64,000 nt of DNA from Syngnathus acus. Taxonomy: Eukaryota; Chordata; Actinopteri; Syngnathiformes; Syngnathidae. How positions within the stretch are numbered: the stretch's first letter is position 1; each line of letters begins with the position of its first letter. The notes under the pieces are model-generated. The model did not search any database and had not been told where the DNA came from. It saw only the letters and a program-made list of their open reading frames with translations. The stretch lies in contig NC_051090.1 in the NCBI RefSeq assembly GCF_901709675.1, forward strand, positions 6,093,842-6,157,841. The letters are read 5' to 3'. The translations under genes and the position numbers were made by a program. Below, one piece after another: positions 37,097 through 49,679 of the stretch.

Positions 37097-40000
37097 TCAG
37101 GAGAGTTCAGACTTGCTGAGAGCGATGGCCAACTCCAGGTCTTCTTGTTCCTGCTGGGTGAGCCTGGCCAGACGCTCTTTCTCCTCGCGCTCGCTCTCGC
37201 GCTTTGCCCACTCGATCATGTCCTCTTCCGTTGGGTACTGTCGCAAAAAGACGAATAGTGCAGTTAGTAGGATTGTGACGTGACTGAAATGATTCCAACT
37301 GTTTTTTTCGTGTCAAGACATCACGACCGCTTCAGATGAATTTTAAACTGTTAAATTAAAGGACACTGTTTGTATTGCTTGTTATTAGCGCGCACGTTCT
37401 GAGAACATTTCTATTTCTTGTAATATTTGCAGGTGCGTTATTCTTTGCGATCAAATTGGATTATATAGTTGTAACTAATTAAGTGTCCAGTGGGTGTATA
37501 CTTAGCATGCGAGAACCCTTTCGACGGATAATGCATTAAAAAGTTCAAAAATGGAAACATGCATTGTCACGGTTGGCACATGTGATGCAGATGGAGAATG
37601 AAAACAGTCATGCAAATCAACTTAAGTGAATCTAAGATGATGAAGAGGATCTTAACCTTTTGTGACACTAGCGCAAAATAGATTTTTATAAAAGATTACA
37701 GTTCAAAAACAAAGGATTTGTGTTTCTTTACAAATAATTTCTAAAGACAGTCCTGTTGCTATATTATATTATTTGTATTCATGGTTGTCTGACTAGGGAA
37801 GTACAGATACCTAGAGGTGTCACAGTGTATTTGGGGTGAGGCGTTTATTTTAACAGACATTAACTGAGGCACAGTGTTTATTACAATGTCTGTTTCATTT
37901 AGCGGTATAAAAAAATTAAAATAATATCAAATAATTTGGCCCACAATCAAATGGTAAAAAGCTCATGCAGTTGCATGCAGATGGAAGCACAGAAATCGAA
38001 AAGGGCGCCCTTGATTTAACTCTTTATTCAACGTCTTCGACAACATAGATTTAAAGACAGAGACAACACACACACACGCGGGGAAAGCACTAGCTACACA
38101 ATAAAGGGCGTGCAGGGGTCATGCGGGTATGATCATGTGATCTGAGAAGGGGTGGCAGAAACGTTATGAAAAAGTCATGCATCCCACATTGCACTGTTCC
38201 AATTTATAAAAAAAAAAGAAAAAGTTTTTAAAGCAGTGTCACCAAAAGTGTAAAATAATGTACAACTGACTGGGCGATTAGAAATATATGTACAGTATCT
38301 TTCACACAGGAGGAATTGAAAGTTGCATGAAATGACTCAGTTGGAGGAAAGCGGTTAATGAAATTTGATTATAACTGTCATGTGTAACAAAGCGTGCAAG
38401 ACATGCAGTGTTGGGCCGTAATGTCATTATTATTGTGTCCAATCGTAGGTTGGTCGGAGAAAAAGTTGGTAGTACTAACTTTGATTAGCGAAACAGCAAT
38501 TAGCACCTATTTATACATTTAATAAGTATGAGGCATTCATTTAAGACTTTTATGCTTTTGTCAAGCTATTAGATAAATGTGGATGGAGGGATTGAGAGTG
38601 GCGCTGCTTGCCTGAGTGAAAAGCAAGGAAAATAAGAACATGCGTGTATCTCTAGTGAGAGTCAGGTGGGGGTGAGGAAGAGGGTGGCGGAGTTGTGCTC
38701 ACTTTGTCAAAGCTGGCAAATCGGTCAGCTTCCGGTAAGTGTTGCCGAGGAGGGGAAGAAGGGGCGAAGGGATCGGCTATGGGATCCTTGGCAGGCAGGG
38801 AAGAGGAGGAGGAAGAGGAGGAGAATTCGCCCGAGGTCTGCGTAGGGAAGTGGCCGCGCCGGTGGAAGGAGTCCGACGACTCGGTTCTGGAGAGGGAGGC
38901 TCTCTTACCTGCCATGACAAAGAAAGTATGCGTTTCAGTGGTGCAATCACATTATAGTTGCTTTTCCACAAGGAATGAAATATTTTGGCTAATAATGCAA
39001 TTTAATATGCATCTTTTTTATTTTTATTTAAATAACAGCTTATAGAGTAATGTTGCTTTAAATTTTCCACGACAAATTGCCTCATGAAGGTGTCTGTACT
39101 GACCTGGAGGTGGAGGTGGCGGTCTCGTCGGCGTACCCGTTTTGGGAGGCAGCGCCGGGGGAACGTCCGCGTTGGCAGGCTGGCTGTCGTCCTGGAACAA
39201 GTTCTTGTTGTTGATGCCAAATTGATCGACACCGTTTGACTGGAACATAAAACAAAAACAAAAAAAACACAGCAAGCGTAGGAGTTTTTAAATGATTCAT
39301 TTACCGAAATAGTCACACACACATTCTCAGTTTCACTCTGTTCAGACTTCTGCGGCTCATTTCCCAAAACTGAGAGCGCAAGGTACTTTCATATTGTGTG
39401 TAATATATTCACTATGAGTTGTCTGCAGACGCATAAAACTACACACCAACAATACCGTTAAAAATATTTGAGCTATTTCTTCTAGCAACAGTACATGACA
39501 TTTCAAACTTCATCCCCTTACCTTTGTTAGGGCACTGAAGTCAGCAAAGCCTCCTCCGAACGATTCATTCCCAAATACAGCAGCAAATGGATCTATAGTT
39601 ACAAAGAGCACACTTCAATTAGCAACATTTTCGGTGTACCGTACCCACCCATGCAGCATATGAAATGTCCTACCTGGGTCTGAGGTGGCGCTCACTGTGG
39701 TCCCACCTGGAGCGAAAGGATCATTGGCTGCAGCAGTATCCTTCTAAAAACAGTAAATGTTAAATCAAGCTAACGTGAGCTAGCATCTGTAGGGGTCTCA
39801 GAGTGGACTCACCAATGCCAGACCGGCGTTGGGTGGAGAGGTACTAAACGGATCTGTCCCTGTGTACTGAGAACCAAACGGATCAGCTTCGCCGGTGGCG
39901 GTGATGGCCTGAGGGAACGCGTTGGATTCAGCTGTGTCTTTGCCTGTGGAGCTGAAGGGATCTGCGGCCGGTGCGGTTGGATTCGTTGGCTGTGAGGTGA

Positions 40001-43000
40001 AAGGGTCCGCTTCCGTCGCTGCTGCCGTCGGGGCGGGATCGTTGTGCTTGGCGGCAAACAAGTCGGGCTCTGGAGCAACTGTAGTGTGACCGAATGGGTC
40101 GGAAGAGCTTGAGAAAGGGTCGTCTGGAGAAAAATGGCTGCTGGCCGTCTGTGTGAAGAAATTATCTGCAGCGAAAGGGTCTGAGCCTTTGAAAGGATCG
40201 CCTCCAAATGGATCTGGGAAAAATAACAAAATATATTATTTCTGTGGAGTGTGATGCAAATTAGAACTGGGGGGAATAAAAGGTTTAAAAGACAAATAGA
40301 ATTTTTTTTGGGTGATTTTCTTTTTATTTTCAGATAATAATCACCCAGTCCTTATAAATGCTAATCACCATGTGGGGTGTTTGCTTTCTCAAACCTACCA
40401 GCAGCAACCACTTTTCCAAACGGGTCATCTTTAAAAGGATCATCTACAACACAAAAGTCACATTTTCAAACCTCTGGCATCAAATGATACCTTGCCGTAG
40501 ATCTGATTGGACTCACGCTCTGTAAACGGGTCCGTGTGGAAGAAGTCCATCTGGGGCAACGGTGGCTGGCCGGGAGCAGCCCGAGGAGGAAGCGCTTGTG
40601 CCGGGATGACTTCTGATGAGGCGGCAGCTTCCTGTTTGACCTCCGGCTCTGGTGATGACACCTGTTGAAAAGTGCTGGCGTTGGTTCACTCCGATTAACA
40701 GAAAAATTCAGCATCAAACTTTGCTCTCTTCCTGTAACGTTCTCTCTCCAGTTCTATAGAACTTGAATGAATCAAGAGCGCCCTCTGTTGGTTAATGCAA
40801 AGACTGACGCCTTGCAGTATTTTAAAAATATTGAAAATGAAGCCTTTAAGACTCAATAAATGATTCAAAGTCTTTACCTTGGGTGAGCTTGTTTTAGGCG
40901 ACTCTGCTGCATCATCTCGGACCTCTGAGGAGACATCAGGTGAAGGGTTATTGTGTTCCTGGAGATGTCGCAAAAGAAGGTATGTTACGTAAACATTCAG
41001 AATGATTGACTGTCTCTTATTTCATACGTACATTTACAGTTTTCTCCTGCGGCTTGGCAAGTGTGGGCAGATTTGTGAACTTCTCAGAAGCGGCTAAGCT
41101 AGTATAGAGATGATCCAAAGGATCAGGCTTTGCTTTTTCCTCTTCGGGAGTCTCGGGGCTCTCTTGCTCCTTCTCGTCCTCTTTTTCTTCCTTCACTCCT
41201 TTCTCTGTTTGTTCTGAGAGTTCTTTTGGCGGGTATGAGGCAGCGGATGGTTCTTCTTCCGTTTGATCTTTAGGTTGGTCCTCCTGGTAGAGGTCCTGCT
41301 GGAAGAGGTCCCTGCGAGGGAGCTCTGGCGTGGGCCCCGCCGATCCGTTGACCATGACGGGAGAGTCGTCTTCCAAAGCTCTCTTCCAGGTCAGCTGGGC
41401 TGCCATCGACCTCTCCTCCACCTGAAGGTCGTTTAGTCTGTGTTGGACCTGAACAGCGATAGAACCATAAGAGGGAAGCACAATATCGGTTGTGTTGTTT
41501 CAATCTCACCTGTGCAACTTGTGTGAAGGAGTCCCGGACAGATTCCTGCAGAGGTGTGAGCTGTTCCTGTGCAGCTTGGACCTTCTCCTGCAGTTTCCTG
41601 CTCTCCTCCTGCAGAGCCAGAAGCTCCTCTCGAGCCTGGACCAGCTCCTCCTCGTACTGATATATCTTCTGCTCCTGATCCTCGTGCTCCGACTCCAGCG
41701 ATGTAATCTGACGGACAGGAAAACACTAATCAGTAATAATATTTTGTAACATTGTTGTTTTCAGGGAGGTGACTTCTGCCAAACCCACCAGTTGGCTCTC
41801 TTGGCTGGTCTTCTGGCGAATGTGGGTCAGCTGCTCCTCCAGTGAGGCCTTCTGTTGGTCCAGCTCGTCCAAAACCTCCTGGATCTTCTGACGCTGAGTT
41901 TGAAGCTGCTGCAGTGCCTCGCTTTCTCTTGCCACCTCACCCTGCAAGTCCTGTAGAAAACATGTCATTATAGAACTAAATAGGCAACTCGAATATAATT
42001 ACTCAAAAAGTAAAAAGATATAAAAGTGAACATGACAATGTAAAATATGGGGTACTTGTTACATTTGACCAGATAGAAAATGCTTTAGGAGGAAAAAAAA
42101 CCCAAAAAATTGTTTTACTGTTTGTGACCTCAATGCCACAGATTCTGCAAACCTCTGCTGCCGTAGATTCTGCAAACCTCTGCCATACTACCAGCACAAT
42201 AACAAAACGCAAAACCGCTCATATTTTCAGTAAGAATTCAGTTGACACTTGATGTGACTCATCTGTAGAACGGAAATGGCAAAAGGGACTTTCACACAAA
42301 CTTTCATGATACCAATCGCCGAGAAATCAGAATGTGACGCCTTCCACAAAGACTGTAGCTAAACTATCGTGTGTTTTTCCAAACAGAAAAATATACAAGT
42401 CTGAAATAGACAGTTTTAGCTAAAAAAAAAAAGAAGCCAATTTAAACCTGCACTGCCTTGCCTAGAATGTTATGCTAAATTAGCATGCAGCAGTACTGTG
42501 TGTTCCAACAATTAGGATGTCAAAACAAACTTTCAACTAAACAGGTCAATAAATTGGTCTTACCTGGACCTCGTTGCTGCGCTCGCTGATGGCCGCCTCC
42601 TTCTCCTTAATCTCCTCTTCCACCGTAGTTTTCTCCCTGGGATTCCGGCACAACACATACGAACATTTAGCCGCCGAGGACAAAGAAGATATCATTCCAA
42701 GGCCGCAAGGCCACAGCCAGCCCTTGGCTGAGCCCCCTTCAGCTCGGTCCTCCGCCGCAACCCCTTGCTCTCCCTGGACAACCATGATCTTCAATTTAAA
42801 AGGAAAATGCGGATGAATGAAGGCTGACACTCAGACGCCGCTGCGATAAAGCGATCTTGCGCTTGATCTGTCAAGTATGTGGGAGATGAGAGGTGAGAAG
42901 CAGATGGCTGCCGTGAGGGAGGAAGCGGGAAAGCAACAGCCTACATCCTTCTCTTTCTGCCTCAGCGCCTCCAACAGTGCTTCATTTATGCTACTTGGTT

Positions 43001-46000
43001 TTTTTTTCCTGCTTCTTCTTGCTATTCATGATTACAATATAGTTGGCCTTGTATGTATGACAACTAGTTTATACACGGCGGGATGTGGCGAGAGTGTAAG
43101 TGACTGAATTTTTAGCTTTAAAGTAGCAAGGTCTAAAATTTAATTATTTTTCCCACGACGAGAATCCCTGCGACTACTTATTACTAAGTCATTATTGTCA
43201 GTGAAGTTGTGCGGGTCATTCCACGGAAAACACTGCACTCTAGTGGTCAGAGGAGATCATGCAGTCAGTGAAACGCTACGTACTGTAACTCATGAGGGAG
43301 GAGGTGCCGAATTTGCATCTTTAAAAATCAAACAGTTTGACATGATGATTACTGAACAACTTAGCACTCTCCAAAACGTAACCTGCATGACTTTTACTTT
43401 ACCTTTGCAGTTCGACAATTTCGTTACTAAGAGAGTCCAGCTCCTTGATGGCAGAGAAGTCAGCTGCCAGGTTGGCCATATTGTTCTGAAGCAAATGAAG
43501 CACAGAGATGAGTGAAATGGAGGCAAGGAGTCAACAGATGACAACACGGATACTGAGATTACATAGCGACGAACAAGTCGCGTAACTGTACGAACAAGTA
43601 AAGGAACGCTGATGAGCTCACTGATGAAAAGTTGCACAAGACAAAAATGTAACCGGCATCTCAACAGACTAAAAAAAAAAACAAAAAAAAACATCAATCT
43701 CCACATTTGCACTAAATTGATATCGATTTTCCGGAAACTATTATGTAGAGGATGGGAAAATGGAAGTGACTTGGCACAGAGGAATGAAATGGACAGCGCA
43801 AACTCACTCAAGGGGGCGTTTCCGTCCGCATGAGAAGGGAAAATGTGCAGAAAGAGAAGGAGAAAGAAAACGCTTGCAATGACAGCAAAGGGGAAAAATA
43901 AGCATAAGCAAAATAAATGTGGAAAGCGAATACTCTGTTTATTGGCTTTTTTTGAAAAGATTTGGCAAATCCAACAAGCCGTGGGTGCAGTGTGCAATTC
44001 TCACCTGTTTGATGTTTAGTCTGTCAGAAGGAGGAATCATCTCTGGGGAAAGGCTTTGCGGAGGCTCCAGACCTCTTGTCAACTTCTGATTGATCAGATG
44101 AAGCGCCAGGGCGAACTGCTCTCGGGTCAGTTTTCCAATGTCGCCAATGTCACAAAGCTCCCTGAGGGAAGGGCAGGTTACGCAACAGACTTAACGATCG
44201 ACGCCTCGGGCCGCGGCCAATTGCGATGGTGTTCGCCGATTATGACGGGAGCCAACAGAGCAGACAGACGCTAATTAGGGAAAATCGATAAGCCCCGAAT
44301 GTTTCCGGATCTCGACACACAACAGTGTCGCTAGCCCACCGAGTGTTAACATTTATTTTCACAAGATCCAAATTCAAAAGCATTTTGTCTCTTACCAGAT
44401 GCGTGCGAGCGTGGCAGAAGGCAGCCCCGTTTTGAGAAAGATATCTCTGACTTCAGGTCCGGACACCAAGCCGTCCATGTCTCCGTCTGTCTTGCTGAAG
44501 AGGTCGTCATATTTGGCTTTATCCGCCGGCGACACCACCCACTGCGCAGAGGCCAAAAAAAGTGAGGAGAAAACAACAACTCAACTGACAAAAGTCAAAC
44601 GACCGAATTGCAGACTCCAACGCTATCATTCATTTACCTTCACATTCCCTTTGGTCTTGTTCTTTTGAAAAACGCACTGCGCTATCCAGTTTGAAATCAT
44701 TTTTAAAGCGCTTGATCGAAAACGAAGCTGTAACGGCCGGGATGGACCGGGAGCGTACTCACGGGGGCGGCTGCTGGCGTCGGGGCGAGAGCTGGGGCGG
44801 GTTTAGGGGGGAGGGGCATGGTCTTGGTGCCAGCGTGGGAGGCGCGACCGTCTTTGGCGGAGGGGGGCGAGGGTAACAAGGGCATCGCGGGAGGCACCGA
44901 GGGCTTTTTTCTCTTGGAGGGTGGAACCAGGGGAGGCGGGAGAGACATGGGAACAGTTTCTCCTTCCAGGGCTCGGTACACCAGATACATGGCCTGGCAA
45001 TAAAATACATCAAAGATCGGGGGAAGAGGGGAAAAAAACATCGGACTAGGGCTCATTTCTTACCACAGAGAATTCATCTTTGTCCAACATGCCGTCTCTG
45101 TCGATATCACTGAGTTCCCACACCTTTAACACAAAAGAATGATTTCTTTAAAATGATACCTATGATTACAAATGTGTGGAGGATGTAACGTCTGACTCAC
45201 ATCCACTTCCTCAAAAACCTCATGTGTCACCAAACATTAACATCCTTTTTTTTTTTTACTCGCTGCAGCGCTTGCTGATGTTTTGACTCGTCAAATGACT
45301 AAATTGGGAAGATTGCTCTATTTCAAAAAGCATATTTCCTAAGGGGCGTGAGTTGATTTACAATACATGGCAGGCAGCTCATACCCGGCCCAAAATGTCG
45401 ACTGGCAGTTTGGAGTTGAGCAGGACGGGCTTGACTTTGTCTCCTGTTAGCAGCCCGCCGACTGGACCGAGGCTCTCAAAGATGGAGTCAAACTTCAACT
45501 TCTCTTCAGGCTGAAAGAACAATAAAACAGAAATTAATAAAAAAAGATGACATACAAATTGTACGTTGTGTGTTTGCTATAGGCCCAAATCTTTATTGTT
45601 CATAAAACAACAATGTCTCAAGGCATCACCTTGACAACCCAGGGAAGATCAGTGGTTAAGCCCCCGACTGACAGTGGGCTGCTTGTGTCCTGCTGGGAAC
45701 AAACACAACTTCCTTTTATCAAATAATAACGACTTCAATTTGAACATAGCGCCATCATATGGACATTCATCTGTGGGGGAAGCAAAGCAACTGACTTACA
45801 AATTTGGGGGGCGGAACAGCCACATTAAGGCTCTTGAGTGCCACCTCCAGGCCATTCTGAGCACAAGCCACCAAGCGCAGAGCGATGTAAAATTGCTGTG
45901 GAGGTTTTAACGGCAACATAAAGTCAATTATTTCGTAATGAACACATATTTTAATAACCCTCCACTGGGCTACCTGTTTGTTGAGAGAGCCCTTCCGTTC

Positions 46001-48107
46001 AGAGTCCGACAGATCCCAAATCTGTGAAGGACAATTATCATCCACCGACATCACGCAGATAGCATCGTCGCTTTCAGGCTTGCCTTACCTTGCCCAAAAC
46101 CAGGTCAGCCAGGCCCGACCGCTTCAGGAACAGAGCTGCATCCGCTGCCGCCACTCTCCCGCTGCCTCGGGGATCCACCTGCAGCCAGTTATCATCCATT
46201 ATGCATAAATCATCATGGTCCACCAGTCGTAAAAAAAGCAACATTTAAAATTAAATGCAGTTGTGAAAAAAAATACTTTCAGAAACCTGAAGCATTTCAA
46301 TCAATAGTGACAATAAAACCAAATTAGCATTCTTAGTAGCATCAGTTCATGATGACCGCGACTGGCCCATCATGACACGTCAGGCAGAGCGATGCATTAT
46401 TAATTCATAGTCTGACTTCCTGTGCGGGAAAAGCGATTACTGGAGGTCATTGCAACATGATCAGAGTATAAATGAAGCTAGTGTACCTCTAGAACGTGCG
46501 CCCACCAGTCACAACAATGGGTACCCGTGCACAATGTAATAATTCTTTGTAACGATAGAATTTTGTACAGCTTCATAACAGACCTCAATAGATTTTTTTT
46601 TTTAATTCATTTTGTGGTCGTTATAAAACAGGACCTTAACACTGCCACATACCTGTCGATAGTATTTGTCGTAAATGGGATTTCCACCGGAGAGCTGTTG
46701 AGGAAAGAGAAGACAACCTTTATTCAGGACCACATCAATTCATATCCATTTCAAAAGCATTTAGAAAAGTACAAATGGATGTCATATCCTCCCTAAACTA
46801 GCCAATTTGCATTTTTAGTATAGCTGACCGTCCGCAACTGGGCCAAAGAGGAAGACAGTCAGCACTTCCTTCTTCATATAGCCCATGTGTTGATGTTCTC
46901 TAAAAAATGAGCAGGTGCAGCGAGGAACAACATAACAGCTTGCGTAATGAGCGCCTTGCACAATTGGACCAAAATCGCTCGGGTACGGCAAAAATCTGCT
47001 GGATCTCAAACTGGTGTTTGCTTGACCACTTTTAACGTTAGCAACTGTCAATTGACAGTTAGATAACTTGCCACACACACTTATCTCTTTATGCCAAGCC
47101 TGTTTTTTTTTTTTTTCACACAATTGTGTGCCTGGAACTAATTGTGGCTGCAAACAGTGTAGTCATTGTACCAGTGTGTCCACTTGATCTTGACTGAGCT
47201 GTCAATGATGTCCACACCTCCAGTTTACTTCACTACACGTCTAATGATTTTCAGAAAATGGACATTTAGTCATTACAAACCACAATCCGATCTAAGGGAA
47301 ATATGAGTGACTGCACATTGTCAGATTGTTTTCTGGCTACCCAGACGACAACATTGCTATGATTGTTGCAAAGAACCCACTCAAGTGGTCACGCACTCTG
47401 TTCGTGTGTGTTGTTAGAGGCAACAGCGGCTCGGGTAACACCTCGTCGTGACACCTGCAACAAGACTTTTTGACAGCTTTGCAGTAAGAACCTACTGAAG
47501 GTGCCAAGTCTGGATGATGTTCACTCCGAATCGTATTAAAAAACGATGTTGTGTTCAGAGAAGTTCAAAAGTAGAGCTTTTAGTTAGTTCTTGACTGATA
47601 TTGTCGTCTTTGGACTTCAATAACAGAAGATCGTCCAGAAAATGACAGTCCATAGCAGCCCCAGCACAGCCACACATGTCACGTTCTCGCCACTTGGAGG
47701 AAAATTAGTATGCAGGGAAAACAAGTGCTCTGTCACAACGGGTATTTTCAAACTTAACTAATGAGGAAGCAGCAATAGATTACGTCGTTTTTGTCTTAAA
47801 GCGGATCCAAAACACTGCATGCAAACTAGCTGTTAGCTAGCAGACTAGCTAGCTAGCCTCGCCCTTACGCAGTCCCCAAAGAGATTAGGCACAAACTTTT
47901 CCCACTCACGAGCAAAGCACCGTAAACTTCTCCCCGGAAAAAAAGAGCAATAGAATGGGAACGAGATTGCGATTTAGTCCGCGGGAGTATTGCATATCTA
48001 GCGGAGGCTTTCCGGGCGGAGAAGACGGCGGACACGAAGCGCTGGCTATCGTCACAGAAGAGTTTAGACGAGAGTGTTACCTGAGTCAGACTCAGAGTGG
48101 CGGCCAT
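37097..48107 (-). CDS. eps15: EPS15, epidermal growth factor receptor substrate 15
   Basis: EPS15 is an early clathrin-coat adaptor. EH domains bind NPF proteins, a coiled coil oligomerises, DPF motifs bind AP-2, and UIMs bind ubiquitinated receptors. There are twenty-five coding exons: 48081-48107, 46653-46694, 46089-46178, 45974-46021, 45800-45895, 45630-45689, 45385-45510, 45064-45123, 44763-44993, 44396-44541, 44005-44161, 43403-43485, 42564-42636, 41789-41950, 41510-41707, 41038-41448, 40878-40958, 40517-40661, 40399-40443, 39813-40213, 39674-39743, 39522-39592, 39104-39239, 38703-38908, 37097-37237. They join in frame to 1101 aa (human 896). EH domains: about 10-105, 123-205 and 260-350. 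Coiled coil: about 362-535. DPF-rich region: about 735-945. Two C-terminal UIMs: [11 protein letters not shown] and [13 protein letters not shown]. The extra length is mainly a Pro-rich insert between EH2 and EH3 and an acidic 137-aa exon after the coil. Confidence 0.96.
46695..48080. other. eps15 intron 1
   Basis: A 1.4 kb intron between the 9-codon first coding exon and EH-domain exon 2. The part at 47800-48080 next to the exon is the CpG-bearing promoter side. Nothing else is recognisable. Confidence 0.6.
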
Positions 48108-48249
48108 AGTCTTTCTGTTTCCCACTGCTGCCTTCACGCCGCGCTGTTGCCCTTACGCACACACGAGTGGGCCGTCTGAAAACCTGGAAGTGGATTTTCA
48201 TTACGACTGGCAAACCGAATGTCCGGAAAGATACTGAACAGCACACAGG

Positions 48250-48283
48250 CAAACAAACAAACAAACAAACAAATAAATAAATA
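48250..48283. repeat. (CAAA)n(TAAA)n microsatellite
   Basis: A tetranucleotide run just upstream of eps15: about six CAAA units followed by three TAAA units. Confidence 0.9.
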
Positions 48284-49679
48284 CGTTTAATACATAAAAT
48301 ATTGATGTGGCAAAAACTTCAACCGGATGGACGATGCAGTAAACGAAATGAAAAAAAATCCCAATTGAAAAATACCAATGTGTTGTCTGAAAAAAATGTT
48401 TTTTAGAAAGAAATATAGAAAAATGAACCCAGCAATTATGCTATTGTGATCGACATTTAAACACTACTTTTCCTGTTAGCGCTCTTATTTTGAAAACTAC
48501 TGCTGTGCACGACTTACCTGATTACCGTCGTTTTTACAATTGCCGCACAGCATCGAGCAGGCTTCGTGCTTGATGCAATTAACAGTCGTGACCTTTATGC
48601 CACTTATTCTGTGCAAACAGGTTAATATATTAGTCGTGCGGCTTTTAGTCATATATTAATTTGCTACATTTCTTATGAAATTATTGCGACTTGGTGACAA
48701 TGACAGCAACCAAGTCACATTCTTAGTTCATTCCAACGTTCCCCTTCAAAACATTACCATAAAACAGTTTCCTCTAGTATAAATTATATTAATGGTGGAA
48801 AAGTTATGAAATGGAATGAGTTTTGATATACAAATATTAAAATAATTTGAGTCATTTTCCTGTGGTTGTTTTTATTGGACACAACATTTTTTCTTCTGCA
48901 TTCAAACAAACCCCCTTCACTTAAATTACCAGCAGTATTAGTACAAAATGTTGTCTTTTACAAAAAGGATCAGCGCTCAGCTTCAGTGGCTATCCGGGAT
49001 GAGGACAATTGACTGCATACACACCAAACGATGAACAAACTTAAAATGAACAGAAGCTTTCCTGCTGCTGGAGTGCTTCCAGACGATTATTCAGAAACTC
49101 ATCTCATGTGCACAAAAGTGGAAATAAGTGTACAGTGCAAACATACTTAAAGGATTTCCTCACAAGTTTAACATCCCAACTGGACCTACAATTCAGACTT
49201 TGGAGACCGTATCTTCCCTTCTTTGATTAAATGAACCTTTGAGCAGTCGCTTGACATTTGGGATTGACAAAAATCAAAAATAAAATAAAAACAGCATTAC
49301 GAGACAAACACATGAGGTAACAAACATTTTTACAAAAACTAAACAAGTAGATTTGTCGTGTCAACGTTTCTTAGTAACCATGATTTTGGCAAACCTCTTT
49401 TCATTTCCATATCATATAAACTACCAAATTAAAAAATTACAAATAAAATTTAAATGTGGTTTTCTAGTCTGGACATTCACTGCGACATCTTAATTTCTAA
49501 TTGTGATTCCTATATAATATCAGTTATAATTGTCAATTTGTCTTATTGTTATTATGGTATAGTAGAGTATTTAATAATGATATCTTTAACTCTCTCGGTT
49601 TTTGTAAACAAACAAGACTCCACCCACTGGGCGAGTCGTCTCTTGTGGTTGGACAGTCCGCTCCTTGCCTTTCAACTGT
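48284..49679. other. eps15 upstream spacer and calreticulin 3' UTR
   Basis: Both flanking genes are on the minus strand, with the calreticulin stop at 49680 and the eps15 start at 48107. The right part up to the AATAAA at 48871-48876 is probably 3' UTR. The rest should be the eps15 promoter side. No other gene is seen. Confidence 0.5.
48871..48876 (-). terminator. Candidate poly(A) signal for calreticulin
   Basis: AATAAA on the minus strand, about 800 bases beyond the calreticulin stop and before the eps15 promoter. The transcript would have to end before about 48.2 kb, so this is a plausible site. Confidence 0.5.

Noticed and set aside
43290-43997. Minus-strand 235-codon open frame
   Set aside because: It spans an eps15 intron and reads into exon 43403-43485 in another frame. 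The hydrophobic stretches come from pyrimidine-rich intron DNA.
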